DNA of 64,000 bases from Fulvia fulva (GCF_020509005.1 NC_063012.1:3968001-4032000); one strand, 5' to 3'; counted from the first letter of the stretch, positions 34,201 through 42,737 are shown. Notes: generated by a model from the sequence alone, not told the origin. Numbers and translations are program-made.

Positions 34201-36051
34201 AGCTTCGATTCTGGCCTGCACATCGCGGCTCGTGGATTCCGCAGCTGATCCCGTTTCGGTGAGGTCGTGAATCTTTCTCTGGGCTTCTTCCAGCTTCTCC
34301 TGGATCGTCTGCTTTTCCTCGAGCGCGGATGCAGAAGACGCCTTCAGCCCCTCGAGCTCCCGCTTGAGCTCGGTGACTTCTGTATGCGATGCAGCGGTCG
34401 TCTCGTCGTGATCTGCGGCTTTCTGTTTCAGCTCGCTCAAGTCCTTCTCCGTCCGCTCAAGTTGCTTCTGCAAGGTCTCTTTCTCGTCTTCTGAGACGTC
34501 AGCTGCGGCTTTTGCTTCCTTGAGTTCCTGCTTTAGCTGATCGATTTCTGCTTGAGTTGTGGTGCCGGACTCGTCCTGACGTGCTGCGTTTTGCCGAATC
34601 TCATCTATGTCCTTTTGAGTTTGCTCGAGTTGCCGTTGAAGAGCCTCTTTCTCGTCCTCCGATGTCTCTGTGGCCGCTCGTGCTTCTTTGAGCTCTTGCT
34701 GGACGTGCTCCAGCCTTGTTTGCAGCTCACTCAACTCTCCTGCTTCTCTTCCACTGGCCGCTGCTGCACTCGTCAGCGCATCTATTTGCCGCTGCTTCGT
34801 GTCCAGCTCTTGCTTCGCAGTATTGGCAGCCGACCTTTGCTCTTCGACCTGCTGCTCAAAGTCATCCCGTGCAGTGTTGAGTACAGCCATCTCCTCTTGA
34901 AAGTGGTCCATTTCGTCCTGCATCCTCTTCAATGAGGCTTCGGCATCCTTCTTCGCTCTTGCGGCCTCTCCCAGCTCTTTCTGCGACTTGTCGCGTGCCG
35001 CTTTCAGCTCATCTTCGACAGTGCGCAGACGAGCTGCTAGGTCTTTGTCATCCGTCTTAGCCTCACTGAGTTGCTTATTCTGTCTTTCCAGCCTGGCGAT
35101 TTCTCCTTGCAGGTCCCTGATCTCAGCAGCCATGGTATCCCGGGCAATGCTCTCTCGCAGGAGATTCTGCATAACCTCCATCTCGCGCGCATTCTGCTCC
35201 CGCTCAGAAGCTGTATTTCTTGGCACAGTCAGAGGCTTGGTGACGCTCACCGACTGTGCCCGATTATGTTCACCTCGACGGATGATAGGTCTTGGGCGTT
35301 TCTCATTTTCTGCATCGGAAGATGCCTGCGGCTTCAGCATTGGTGTTGAGCGGATTTCTATCTTCCTGGGCGAGCGCGGAGAGGAGCTTCCGCTGATCTC
35401 GGCGGCTGGTAGCAAGCGTGGCGCTCCATCGACCACATCATCCTCTGGGATCGTGTCTCGCGACACTGGCCGCACCGAGCTCGGGGTGCTGCGCGCAGGC
35501 GATATGACTCCCGGCGAAGTGATGCTGGTGGTATTGACGCCATTGCCGGCTGGCGTGACGGGGGCTGCGACAGGCTTCGCTGCGGCAGCGGGCGCTATGG
35601 TGGATCGAGGCCGGGCTGCTGGGCTACTTGATGCACTCGGCCGCGCAGTCACGCTGGACAGACGCTTCGACGCCGCTCCTGCAGTGGTAGAGGCAGTCCC
35701 GGTGCCTCCCAGCGTGGTCCGTCTGCTCTTGTCCGCAGCAGTTTCTAGCTTGGGCGGTCGCGTGCTGGATGTCGTCGATCGAGCATCGCTGGGGGTGGAC
35801 TTGGCATCGTCGCTATCCTTGGTCGTGCGGCGCAGTGTCGTGGAAGTAGGTCGAGTTGCTGCAGAAGGCAACTTCGGAGCAGCTGCGGTAGATGTCGTCC
35901 GGGGCGTCGATGGATTCGTCCTACTTGCAGTCGACGCTGTCGGCTTGGTCGCGCTGCTCAACCTCGAGGAAGCAGTCGTGGGCTTCTTCGTGTCGTCGTC
36001 GCCGGCCTTCGCCTTGGCAATGGCGCCTATAGTACTTGTTCTCCTATCCAT
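31210..36051 (-). CDS. Large coiled-coil protein with basic N-terminal domain
   Basis: A single 1,613-residue exon. Residues 1 to about 280 are disordered and rich in Ser, Thr, Ala, Pro and Arg, with a basic character (for example RRTTKDSDD, KSRRTTLGG) of the kind that can bind microtubules or nucleic acid. From about 290 to 1,430 the sequence is an almost unbroken heptad coiled coil dominated by Glu, Lys, Gln, Leu and Ala (EELKASAASSAEKLADSD and similar). The last 180 residues are acidic and low-complexity, then a short basic helix (KRWSRRLAESALRREALRAQ). This is a scaffold or tether such as those at septa, spindle poles or Golgi, but I cannot assign the family. It ends in TGA. Long frames on the opposite strand are codon shadows. 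Confidence 0.85.
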   Translation of the reverse strand: MDRRTSTIGAIAKAKAGDDDTKKPTTASSRLSSATKPTASTASRTNPSTPRTTSTAAAPKLPSAATRPTSTTLRRTTKDSDDAKSTPSDARSTTSSTRPPKLETAADKSRRTTLGGTGTASTTAGAASKRLSSVTARPSASSSPAARPRSTIAPAAAAKPVAAPVTPAGNGVNTTSITSPGVISPARSTPSSVRPVSRDTIPEDDVVDGAPRLLPAAEISGSSSPRSPRKIEIRSTPMLKPQASSDAENEKRPRPIIRRGEHNRAQSVSVTKPLTVPRNTASEREQNAREMEVMQNLLRESIARDTMAAEIRDLQGEIARLERQNKQLSEAKTDDKDLAARLRTVEDELKAARDKSQKELGEAARAKKDAEASLKRMQDEMDHFQEEMAVLNTARDDFEQQVEEQRSAANTAKQELDTKQRQIDALTSAAAASGREAGELSELQTRLEHVQQELKEARAATETSEDEKEALQRQLEQTQKDIDEIRQNAARQDESGTTTQAEIDQLKQELKEAKAAADVSEDEKETLQKQLERTEKDLSELKQKAADHDETTAASHTEVTELKRELEGLKASSASALEEKQTIQEKLEEAQRKIHDLTETGSAAESTSRDVQARIEALEVERSAFDEVRTTLEAKLAESREALEEFKNTKHEENTALQAETESMKEQLRKATNDANEDFALLEQSRKEVEELKASAASSAEKLADSDAQIERLHEQLTKMGEEASSHVSKEKEDVQAKLEQSRKEIAELKFAATADLESQIAAIAEAQELRDQLVEAQASATDALDIGERTQSELSKLRRELEESKKADTLNVQLQEQLEQAQTELQTLKSSAEDSEKSSRSLREDIEHSGKEIESLRSSLATAEETNLASSQTPERLDAVLKELDESRNEAEEAALSSKALKDEIDQTKILLQESQAAAVAAEGTNKSLQQELDSLREEANTLKASSSDASEAAERLQALQDQLKKSRAEVEQANSFREDNAALLKELQEKASAYDTEKSGWTTTEDELNKEVAKLQQLLAEQRDASAAAANEADENFKTEAESIKKDLEASRAEVEEGKLALRKEKSAHEEATAALATAQEELQSAKSMKETSDSSASDSRAALQQAHDALQVRLAEQDAEMEELKSQLAGLQEDESSLREDKDNFEQQAREREGRIAHLESEKEEIEESLAHAQYELKGLQDALPMFEEAQKQKNSRIASLEEQNNHAEEALSRAREELERVQNLERLFREDAQEKDDTIAYLAAEKRGLEEELDRVQDTMRASSRELDAREANISRQLNELNMQHNREMEEEAQKHEATQRELQNALYQMKEHEYRRRDAEEALFRSSQELQQLHSGLDASAGVEKEHVADLASSLAVAKGEKAVAEEQLMAVQAELRQLQNALNASRQEAKMKDGHLVELASNLSAAKNEKAMAEEALIAFQQQLMQMRHAQAQARVQPQPQSATLQPMERFETPSRSLSHVFINREKTPLADNEDDDDALATNDNNTVTVTTSADGIVMVSTPPNAVVVEHEAESPSVSDDDPYNENQDSSRDATVDGESRAANGQHSVASLDSNEPAKITLEGTLESLRVQTEQLLEINADFIEEQKRWSRRLAESALRREALRAQ

Positions 36052-36662
36052 GATGGGCGACAGCCACGCATCTACACGTAACCTCCAATCGCAACTACTG
36101 TTTCAGCCTAGCTCTTGACGAACCCATCCTGGTGCTGATGCTATGCCACAATCGTCCCCAGTATAGGCAGTATACTCAGCAATGCACTGCCAAGTTGCGT
36201 GAGGTGGTATGCGCAGCTGGGAAAGGAAAGCAGGAGACGTGAATCTTGAAACTTCAGTGTTGCCAGAACGAAATGACGCCGGCGTGCAGCTACTCGACAG
36301 TCCAATTGCGACCGTCGCGTCTGTCTCTTGACGAAGAGTCATCAATATTTGCACAGCCTCTTGTATGTGATGCCTCGAGAACTTAGCTTACCTTAGCTTA
36401 CCTTAGCTTACCTTACCTTAGCTTACCTTACCTTACCTTACCTTACCTTACCTTACCTTACCTTACCTTACCTTACCTCACCTCCGGCTTGCTTCTTTGT
36501 CGCGAACCAGCACCACGGAGTTGGGTCCGCATGTCCTCCAAGGGCACTGCCGCAGGTGCCATCGAGTACATTTACTCTTTCTCTTCCAGGTTTCGTCCAA
36601 CCACGCTCCAGAGCATCTGACAGGACCCGCACGCGACATGATACATCTGCTCGCGATGCGTG
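36052..36662. other. Divergent promoter region containing a pentanucleotide repeat
   Basis: 611 bp between the start codons of the coiled-coil and TAPT1-type genes, occupied in the middle by a CCTTA repeat described separately. Confidence 0.45.
36382..36479. repeat. (CCTTA)n microsatellite with interspersed TTAGC units
   Basis: About 98 bp of tandem pentamers. The left part alternates CTTAG and CTTAC, the right part is uniform CCTTA. The result is a strand-biased pyrimidine-rich tract about 180 bp before the TAPT1-type start codon. Confidence 0.95.
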
Positions 36663-39269
36663 ATGAACCATCCCGAGAATATGGCCGCTGACGCCAAGTC
36701 GAAGTCTTCTGCGACCAACGCACAACTTGCCACTCCTCTTCTATCACCAATCAGCGAGCTTGATGGCTACCATGCATTTCCAGATATTGATCGTCAGACT
36801 GCAAGACCAGATGCGCCGCGGGAACGTCGCCGCAGCAGCGAGACCAGAGCATTCAAACTTTCTCCCTCCGAGCTGCACGCCTTGACAGCATCGCCGGAAT
36901 CTCTGCCAGTCCGACCACTTGATGATCTGCCGCCCCTGGAAGAGGACGACGAGAATGAAGAATGGCACGAGGCACCGACGCGAGCATCGCAAAATCCGTC
37001 TAACGCACTCTTACCGAATGCTCTCCCAAGCATAGCAGCCACACCGGGCAACTATGCCGTGCGACCAGGAAGTACTCGATCGCCATCAATGCCAATAGCA
37101 CAACAGCGGAAAGGTTCGACTTCGAAGCAGTCGAAGACAAAGCCGCACGTACCTCCACTGAAGATTGAGGACCCTAGCAGGCAAAATAGCATGAAGCCTT
37201 CGCCGGCTAGTCACACTCGTGAGCCCTCCCCGATGCCACCGATGCTGCCAATCCCGCCATTGTCGCTGCCGACATATCTACACCTCGAGCTTTCATCGGA
37301 TCGCCCGTCTGCTCTCTATATTCACCGCTCGGAGGCCAGTGAAGTTCCGTACGAATCAGCCAAGGTCAAGTTCCAGCGGCTCAAGAACTTCATTCAGCTG
37401 CCTGGTCAATTGGAGCATGTCTTGGTGTTCGGTGCGGTGGCTTGCCTTGATGCCTGGTTATATACCTTTACGATCCTTCCCCTGCGATTTTTAAAGGCGA
37501 TTATCATTCTGGCTCAGTGGATCTGCAGAAGTGTGCTTGATGAGGTGCATAATCTGGCAAGCTTTGTTTACAGTGGACTGGGAAGACTTTGGAAGAGACA
37601 ACGGCATGCTTCAGTAGTCCCGCCATCTTCTGAGCCAAGCAGTCGGCGACCGTCAGCAGACGAAAGCGACCAGTCACGAAGACCTGCAGCCGATGCACCA
37701 GAAGCACCCATGTTTACGAAAACCAACGGCAATACAATACCACCTTCGCCGGCTAGACGGACCCGTCGATCAGGCTTTCGACATCGTAGGATGCGATCTT
37801 CCCCATCCGCACTGCTCCCGAACCACAAAGCAGATCTGCTTCAAGGACTTCTGATAATATGCAGCTGCATAGCGCTCATGTGGTTTGATGCTAGCCGCAT
37901 GTACCATTCGATACGAGGTCAAGCGGCTATCAAGCTCTACGTGATCTACAACGTGTTGGAGGTGTTCGACCGCTTGTTTTCTGCGCTCGGGCAGGATGTC
38001 TTGGAATGCTTGTTCTCAAAGGAGAATTTGGAGCGCGACGACGATGGACGCAGTAAAGTACTAAGACCCCTGTGGATGTTTGCGCTGGCTTTGGCATACA
38101 CAGTGGCTCACTCGACGATACTGTTCTATCAGGTTGTGACCCTCAATGTGGCGGTCAACTCCTACTCCAATGCCCTTCTCACGTTGCTGATGAGCAATCA
38201 ATTTGTGGAGATCAAGGGCGCAGTCTTCAAGAAATTCGAGAAAGAAAACCTGTTCCAAATGACCTGCGCGGATGTGGTCGAGCGGTTTCAGCTATGGCTG
38301 ATGCTATCGATTATCGCTTTGCGCAACATCGTCGAAGTCGGAGGCTTGAGCATCAGCATCAGCAGTGCTTTCAGCGCAGCTTCATCCACCGATGCCCCAG
38401 GAGCAAACGGGACAGGTATTCCATTGGTGTCCGGATTTGTCATACCCAAAGCCTTCACTCTCTTTCCAAAATGGACTGGCGAGCTTTTCGGACCCTTCCT
38501 CATCGTTCTGGGTAGCGAAGCAGTAGTCGACTGGTGTAAACATGCATACATCACGAAGTTCAACAACGTTAAGCCGACCATCTACGGTCGCTTCTTGGAT
38601 GTTCTGGCGAAGGATTACTACTCCCATGCCTTTGCGGATCAGAACCTCACCAAGCGTTTAGGCTTGCCGGTCATTCCATTAAGCTGTCTATTCATCCGAG
38701 CATGCATGCAGACGTATCACATGTTTATTGCGACACACATGCCATTGCCGATCCCATCAGCGGCTACTTCGATATCTCTGGACAATGAGACTGCCTCTGC
38801 CTCGTCAGCTACGACAGCAGCTCTGCAACACATAGACCAAGTCTTCCGCCGAGCTCTCGGTCGCTCATCGTTCGGCGCCGGTACCCACACCGGCCGCGCC
38901 TTCTGGTGGAGCCTCGACGATTTCATCGCTTTCCCTACCATGATTATCGTGTTTCTCGCCGTCTACCTCGTCCTTCTGGCACTAAAGCTTCTCCTCGGCA
39001 TGGCGTTGCTCACATACGCGAGAGGAAGATACACCGGCATGAAAGAGCGCGAGAAGCAAAGCGTAGATACCCAAGGAAGTAAGCGTGTCGGCGGCTGGGG
39101 AACCGTTGAAGTGGGCGAAGACAAACGAAGATGGATCTATGATGATGATCCAGATGCGTTGCATGTGTTGCAGGAAAAGGAGCGGAAGGCAAAGGAGAGG
39201 GCTGAGAAAGCAGAGATGAAGCTGGACGGAGTAGAGAGGTATACTATGGCTTCGAAGCGGATTTGGTAG
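36663..39269 (+). CDS. EMP65: TAPT1/Emp65 family ER membrane protein
   Basis: 868-residue single exon. Residues 1 to about 210 are disordered and Ser/Pro-rich. The conserved TAPT1 core begins near LELSSDRPSALY and includes LYVIYNVLEVFDRLFSALGQD, TVAHSTILFYQVVTLNVAVNSY and NALLTLLMSNQFVEIKGAVFKKFE. There are about six to eight transmembrane segments, with the last near MIIVFLAVYLVLLALKLLLG, and a Lys/Glu-rich C-terminal tail. Yeast Emp65 works with Slp1 in the ER to protect folding soluble proteins. ATG 36663 was chosen; ATG 36681 (MAADAKS) is equally possible. No lesions. Confidence 0.9.
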   Translation: MNHPENMAADAKSKSSATNAQLATPLLSPISELDGYHAFPDIDRQTARPDAPRERRRSSETRAFKLSPSELHALTASPESLPVRPLDDLPPLEEDDENEEWHEAPTRASQNPSNALLPNALPSIAATPGNYAVRPGSTRSPSMPIAQQRKGSTSKQSKTKPHVPPLKIEDPSRQNSMKPSPASHTREPSPMPPMLPIPPLSLPTYLHLELSSDRPSALYIHRSEASEVPYESAKVKFQRLKNFIQLPGQLEHVLVFGAVACLDAWLYTFTILPLRFLKAIIILAQWICRSVLDEVHNLASFVYSGLGRLWKRQRHASVVPPSSEPSSRRPSADESDQSRRPAADAPEAPMFTKTNGNTIPPSPARRTRRSGFRHRRMRSSPSALLPNHKADLLQGLLIICSCIALMWFDASRMYHSIRGQAAIKLYVIYNVLEVFDRLFSALGQDVLECLFSKENLERDDDGRSKVLRPLWMFALALAYTVAHSTILFYQVVTLNVAVNSYSNALLTLLMSNQFVEIKGAVFKKFEKENLFQMTCADVVERFQLWLMLSIIALRNIVEVGGLSISISSAFSAASSTDAPGANGTGIPLVSGFVIPKAFTLFPKWTGELFGPFLIVLGSEAVVDWCKHAYITKFNNVKPTIYGRFLDVLAKDYYSHAFADQNLTKRLGLPVIPLSCLFIRACMQTYHMFIATHMPLPIPSAATSISLDNETASASSATTAALQHIDQVFRRALGRSSFGAGTHTGRAFWWSLDDFIAFPTMIIVFLAVYLVLLALKLLLGMALLTYARGRYTGMKEREKQSVDTQGSKRVGGWGTVEVGEDKRRWIYDDDPDALHVLQEKERKAKERAEKAEMKLDGVERYTMASKRIW

Positions 39270-39521
39270 TCGTGATTATCCCAGCACTCTTTCCATTCGT
39301 TCAATTGTGGGAATTTCCTATCTGAGGAGCCGTCTTGTATGGTTGTATCATGCTACTGTGGCGTTCGTTTTGTCAGCCCTGACATAGCTATCGCAGCTAT
39401 ATGCCAAAGCTTGTAGCAGCAGCCATACCCTGGACGCATCACGGGCTGCTGTGAGACGGGTCCGCGGCACTGGTATAAGATCGATCTGGTCTGCATACCG
39501 TCTAAATAGGTGACATGCACC

Positions 39522-40610
39522 ATGAAGTCTCTACTTCTCCTATCTGTTGCACTACCAACTGCATTCGCGACCTCCAACCTCGACCATTCGTCACGATCAG
39601 ACCCATCAGGCGACGCACTGCTCCAGAAAGTCTACCAGTTCCCTAACAACACCTGGGTGGAGAACTTGGCTGTTCGAAGCAACGGCAATATCCTCGTATC
39701 TCTGATCTCCTCACCCGAAGTTTGGCAAATTAACCCCGAAGCGCAATCGGCAGAGCTGGTTTTTGCATTCCCCCATGCGACCAGTGCCATGGGCTTCGCT
39801 GAGGTCACCGAGGACGTCTTCATAGTCAGTATCGGGAATTTCAGCTACGTGACTGGAGCAGAACAGCAAGGCAGCTGGAGCGTGTGGGAATTGGACTTTG
39901 GCCACGCTCCACTTCCCGTCGACGAGGGACGAGGCTATTGGAGAAGGCCACATTATGGCTACGAGCAGGATATCGCTAGGGTGCGCAAAGTCCTCGATAT
40001 ACCAGAAGCAGTCTTCCTCAATGGCGCCACTGCTCTTCCAGGCTCTGCTGAGACTGGCATCGTACTCATCGCGGACTCAGAGCTTGGTACGATCTGGCGC
40101 GTCAACACCCGTGTTGAGACATACAGGGTTGCCGCCCAAGATCCTGCCTTCAGGCCTAATGCCTCAATACCTCTCCAGATTGGGATCAATGGTATGCATT
40201 ATCACGAAGGCTACGTCTATAGCAGCAATACCTTCAGCACACCACTCCTTGCTCGAACTCCAGTATCACCCTCAGGATATGCCACAGGTCCAGTCGAGGT
40301 CATTTCTGAGAGTGCAGAGTTTCCTGTGAATGGCGGTGCGGCGGCTGATGACTTTGCGATTGGTGCGAAAGGTGACATCTGGCTCGCGAGCGCAAGCAGT
40401 ACACTGGTGAAGATCGCGGCGCATGGAGAGCAAGAGGTAGTTGCCGGTGGTGCCGACTCAAAGGTGTTACTGGGGTGCACTTCTGCTGCGTTTGGCCGGG
40501 CCACAAAGATGAAGGATATCTTATACATCTCGACTAATGGAGGACTTGGTAACCCTGCGCTGGGAGTGGTTGGAGGTGGGTTGTACTCACTCGATACTGC
40601 GAGGTTGTAA
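39522..40610 (+). CDS. Secreted SMP-30/gluconolactonase-like beta-propeller protein
   Basis: 362 residues in one exon. The start at 39522 gives MKSLLLLSVALPTAFATSN, a signal peptide. The body shows the six-bladed propeller pattern: TWVENLAVRSNGNILVSL, then FLNGATALPG, VLIADSELGTIWRVNT, INGMHYHEGYVYSSNT, VNGGAAADDFAIGAKGDIWLA, and ILYISTNGGLGNP near the end. Such proteins are frequent in fungal secondary-metabolism and catabolic clusters, and some are lactonases. Several typical metal ligands are plausible (Glu and Asn in the first blade, Asp of the ADSELG strand) but not proven. Its neighbours to the right are oxidative and aromatic-degradation type genes. Confidence 0.85.
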   Translation: MKSLLLLSVALPTAFATSNLDHSSRSDPSGDALLQKVYQFPNNTWVENLAVRSNGNILVSLISSPEVWQINPEAQSAELVFAFPHATSAMGFAEVTEDVFIVSIGNFSYVTGAEQQGSWSVWELDFGHAPLPVDEGRGYWRRPHYGYEQDIARVRKVLDIPEAVFLNGATALPGSAETGIVLIADSELGTIWRVNTRVETYRVAAQDPAFRPNASIPLQIGINGMHYHEGYVYSSNTFSTPLLARTPVSPSGYATGPVEVISESAEFPVNGGAAADDFAIGAKGDIWLASASSTLVKIAAHGEQEVVAGGADSKVLLGCTSAAFGRATKMKDILYISTNGGLGNPALGVVGGGLYSLDTARL

Positions 40611-40693
40611 GGCAGTTGGGCACTCCGTACCAGCAGCACAGCTGTGGTAATCCGCTTGTGCGTCGTGATTACAAGAGCAGCCAGTATACGCAC

Positions 40694-41701
40694 TCACTTC
40701 GAAGCAATCATGATCTTCTCGAAGACTTCGGTACCTTCACGACCAAGGGCAGTTCCCACACCTACGATGGATGCACCCACTGCACGCATTCTGTCATAGC
40801 CGCTTCGGTCGTTGACCCCACCCACGCCTATGATCTCGATTGCACGCAGACTATCGTGTTGATCCAGCATCGACCTTATAGTCTTGACATTGCCGAGTGC
40901 GAGAGGATGTCACGGTGCGCCTGCCATGCCACCAATGCCTGCACCGTTTGCTGAGTTGAGGGCAGGTGTGCCATGTGTATCAGCGAGCACTAAACTTGAG
41001 CCAAGGGTATTTGTCGCCGTGATGAGGTCAATTGGGCACTGAGGCTCGCTGACTGCGAGCAGAGCATCGATCAAGATCTGAAACTGGTCATGATAAGTAT
41101 ACGGAGGCGTTTTGATCCCAATGGCGATTTTCTTGGCATCGGTGTTAGAATGTCGCTCCTTGACCAATGCTTGAAGGTACTCGGACAACGACGACCCAGA
41201 ATACGCTGGAGGTGGTTTGCCAGGTATGTTCGGGCACGAAAGATTGATCTCCATGCACAGAGGATTCGGCATGATGGTTTGCAGCGCCTGAATCCAGCGA
41301 TAGCACTCCGCCACAGCTTGGGCGGGCCCAGTCACAGAGATGATGAATGGCTTGCTCCGTCGCAATGCATCAGGGAGAGTTGAATCGGCCATCACGCGTC
41401 CCAGCATCGCAAGATAGGAAGCCAGGTCTATCGGACTGTAGCCGAGCGTGTTCAAGCTGCCACTGAAGCTGGCAGGTACATCTGCATCATCAGCAGTGTG
41501 CGGGTGGGCCTTGTGCTCATCTGAACTGAAGAACGTGTACTGATGTATATTTGCATCGTGAGCGAAGCCGTTGAGAAGGCTTGTGCGTGTGGTGACAGCT
41601 CCTGTACGAGGACAATCGAACAGCTTCTGGATGTCCCCGGCGGTCGTTGCCCATGGATTGGATGAGTTCACCAAGCATAGCGTTATCGGTGGCAGGGGCA
41701 T
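40694..41701 (-). pseudogene. Class 1A dihydroorotate dehydrogenase with in-frame TGA
   Basis: Cytosolic fumarate-type FMN enzyme (URA1-like), a class found patchily in fungi beside the mitochondrial class 2 enzyme. From MPLPPITLCLVNSSNPWATT the frame carries TGAVTTRTSLLNGF, NTLGY, SVTGPAQAV, MEINLSCPNIPGKP, IGIKTPPY, DLITATNTLGSSL and GIGGMAGAP. Then comes TGA (40910-40912). Without any frame change it continues HPLALGNVKTIRSML, IEIIGVGGVNDRSGYDRMRAVGAS and VGTALGREGTEVFEKI, ending at TGA 40694-40696. The missing part holds FMN-phosphate binding sequences, so truncation should inactivate the enzyme. The gene is otherwise perfectly preserved. Confidence 0.85.
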
Positions 41702-42130
41702 CCTCGGTCACTTCCAGCATGAGTTGTAGTTGTAGATGCGATGCGTTACTCAATGCTGATTTTAATGGCTTGCAAGATCGATTGTCAGCGTAAATTTGGA
41801 GCCATCGGAGTCACTCCGAGCCCGGGCAGCCGTTGTGAGCATTGCCGAGATCAACCTTCGATCTATCATCTTGCGAGCCTTCTGCAACGACCTTCTCTCT
41901 CGCAAACTGACTGATCTGAGTGGGCGATCATAACTCGGAGTCATCAGAACTATGGACATATGAAAGGTTGGGTCCCCTGAAAATGTCACCAAGCCCGCGT
42001 TCTTACTCGTGTCCTTTCCTGACTGGCTGCACGCGCCTTCTACGGCCCCATATGAACGGCGTCGTCTCCCCAGCTCTGCGGCATATTGCTGAGCTACATA
42101 TATCAACTTAGATCTGGAAGTATCACCAAT
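41702..42130. other. Intergenic region
   Basis: 429 bp between the dehydrogenase start and the tRNA. No gene seen. Confidence 0.4.
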
Positions 42131-42155
42131 GGCGTTGTAGCAAAGTGGTTAATGC

Positions 42156-42207
42156 GTAAGTTGTCTCACTGAGCAACTGTTCGCACCGTCTCTAACTTCC
42201 TTTGCAG
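42156..42207 (+). other. Intron 1 of tRNA-Ser, spliceosomal-like, 52 nt
   Basis: Lies after the D stem, at position 25/26. It begins GTAAGTTGT, has CTCTAAC with the branch A 12 nt before the end, and finishes CCTTTGCAG. These are optimal fungal spliceosomal signals. An internal AGTTG/CAACT hairpin can form near the 5' end. Confidence 0.75.
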
Positions 42208-42219
42208 GATTGACTAGAA

Positions 42220-42241
42220 TGTCTATCAATTGACAGTTGCT
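42220..42241 (+). other. Intron 2 of tRNA-Ser, canonical 37/38 position, 22 nt
   Basis: Removal leaves loop CTAGAAA and stem ATTGA/TCAAT. The intron contains TCTA complementary to TAGA of the anticodon loop, as expected for substrates of the tRNA splicing endonuclease. The boundary could shift by one or two bases. Confidence 0.65.
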
Positions 42242-42260
42242 ATCAATTCCCTTCGGGGGC

Positions 42261-42313
42261 GTGTAAGTTGTACTGCAACCACCTGGGCCAGGCCTCCATC
42301 TGACGTCCAACAG
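42261..42313 (+). other. Intron 3 of tRNA-Ser, spliceosomal-like, 53 nt, inside the T stem
   Basis: Interrupts the T stem between GC and AGG (positions 50/51). It starts GTGTAAGTTGT, has CTGAC with A 10 nt before the end, and finishes CCAACAG. Near the 5' end GTTG/CAAC can pair. It shares GTAAGTTGT with intron 1. Confidence 0.7.
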
Positions 42314-42351
42314 AGGTTCGAGTCCTGCCAACGTCGACGTTGTCCGCCACC

Positions 42352-42356
42352 TTTTT
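42352..42356 (+). terminator. RNA polymerase III terminator (T5)
   Basis: Five thymines 16 nt after the discriminator base of the tRNA, the usual Pol III stop. It supports a transcription unit spanning all insertions. Confidence 0.6.
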
Positions 42357-42737
42357 GCTCTTGCGGTGTAGCCCATATCAAGCAAGCGTATCACGGAGTG
42401 AAACATATGGGAAATAATATTTTGCCATGCGAACCTTAGCTTTCGCACTTTCCCGGCCACATCCTCAGTATTTCGTTCCAGGCCTGGACCCGTACGACCA
42501 TTGCATGCGCAGCAGACGGCTCTAGAGCCCGTAACATCGATGGCAATGAATACAGTCTGAGGTCAAGACGAGCTGACAGATACGGACGGCGTGGTAGTTG
42601 CCATGACGAGTGACAAGCCTGAGCATGCTATGTAGCGGTCCGGACGCTCATCGAAATACACTTTTACTGTACACACCGATCCTCGACTCCATCGATAAAT
42701 CATTTGCCATCAGGCCTCCCTCCAGCCATAAGCAGCA
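42357..42737. other. Intergenic region
   Basis: 381 bp between the tRNA and the SnoaL-like gene; nothing further recognised. Confidence 0.4.

Larger units (their letters stand above)
42131..42336 (+). tRNA. tS(AGA): tRNA-Ser(AGA) interrupted by three introns
   Basis: Four exon pieces (42131-42155, 42208-42219, 42242-42260, 42314-42336) join into a 79-nt class II tRNA. The acceptor stem GGCGTTG pairs with CAACGTC (one G-U). The D arm is GCA/TGC with GG in the loop. The anticodon stem ATTGA/TCAAT closes loop CTAGAAA with anticodon AGA. The variable arm is CCC-TTCG-GGG, and the T stem GCAGG/CCTGC closes loop TTCGAGT. The discriminator is G73, as in serine tRNAs. The A box (TAGCAAAGTGG) and B box (GGTTCGAGTCC) are intact but about 170 bp apart. 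The 22-nt middle insertion is at the ordinary 37/38 site. The two others are not at any usual tRNA intron position and have GT-AG ends. Pairing of interrupted stems is restored exactly at the predicted junctions, so identification is strong; whether it is expressed is unknown. Confidence 0.85.

Noticed and set aside
34988..36118. 376-codon plus-strand ORF
   Set aside because: Exactly antisense to the N-terminal part of the coiled-coil gene; hydrophobic Ala/Val/Leu shadow of Ser/Ala/Arg codons.
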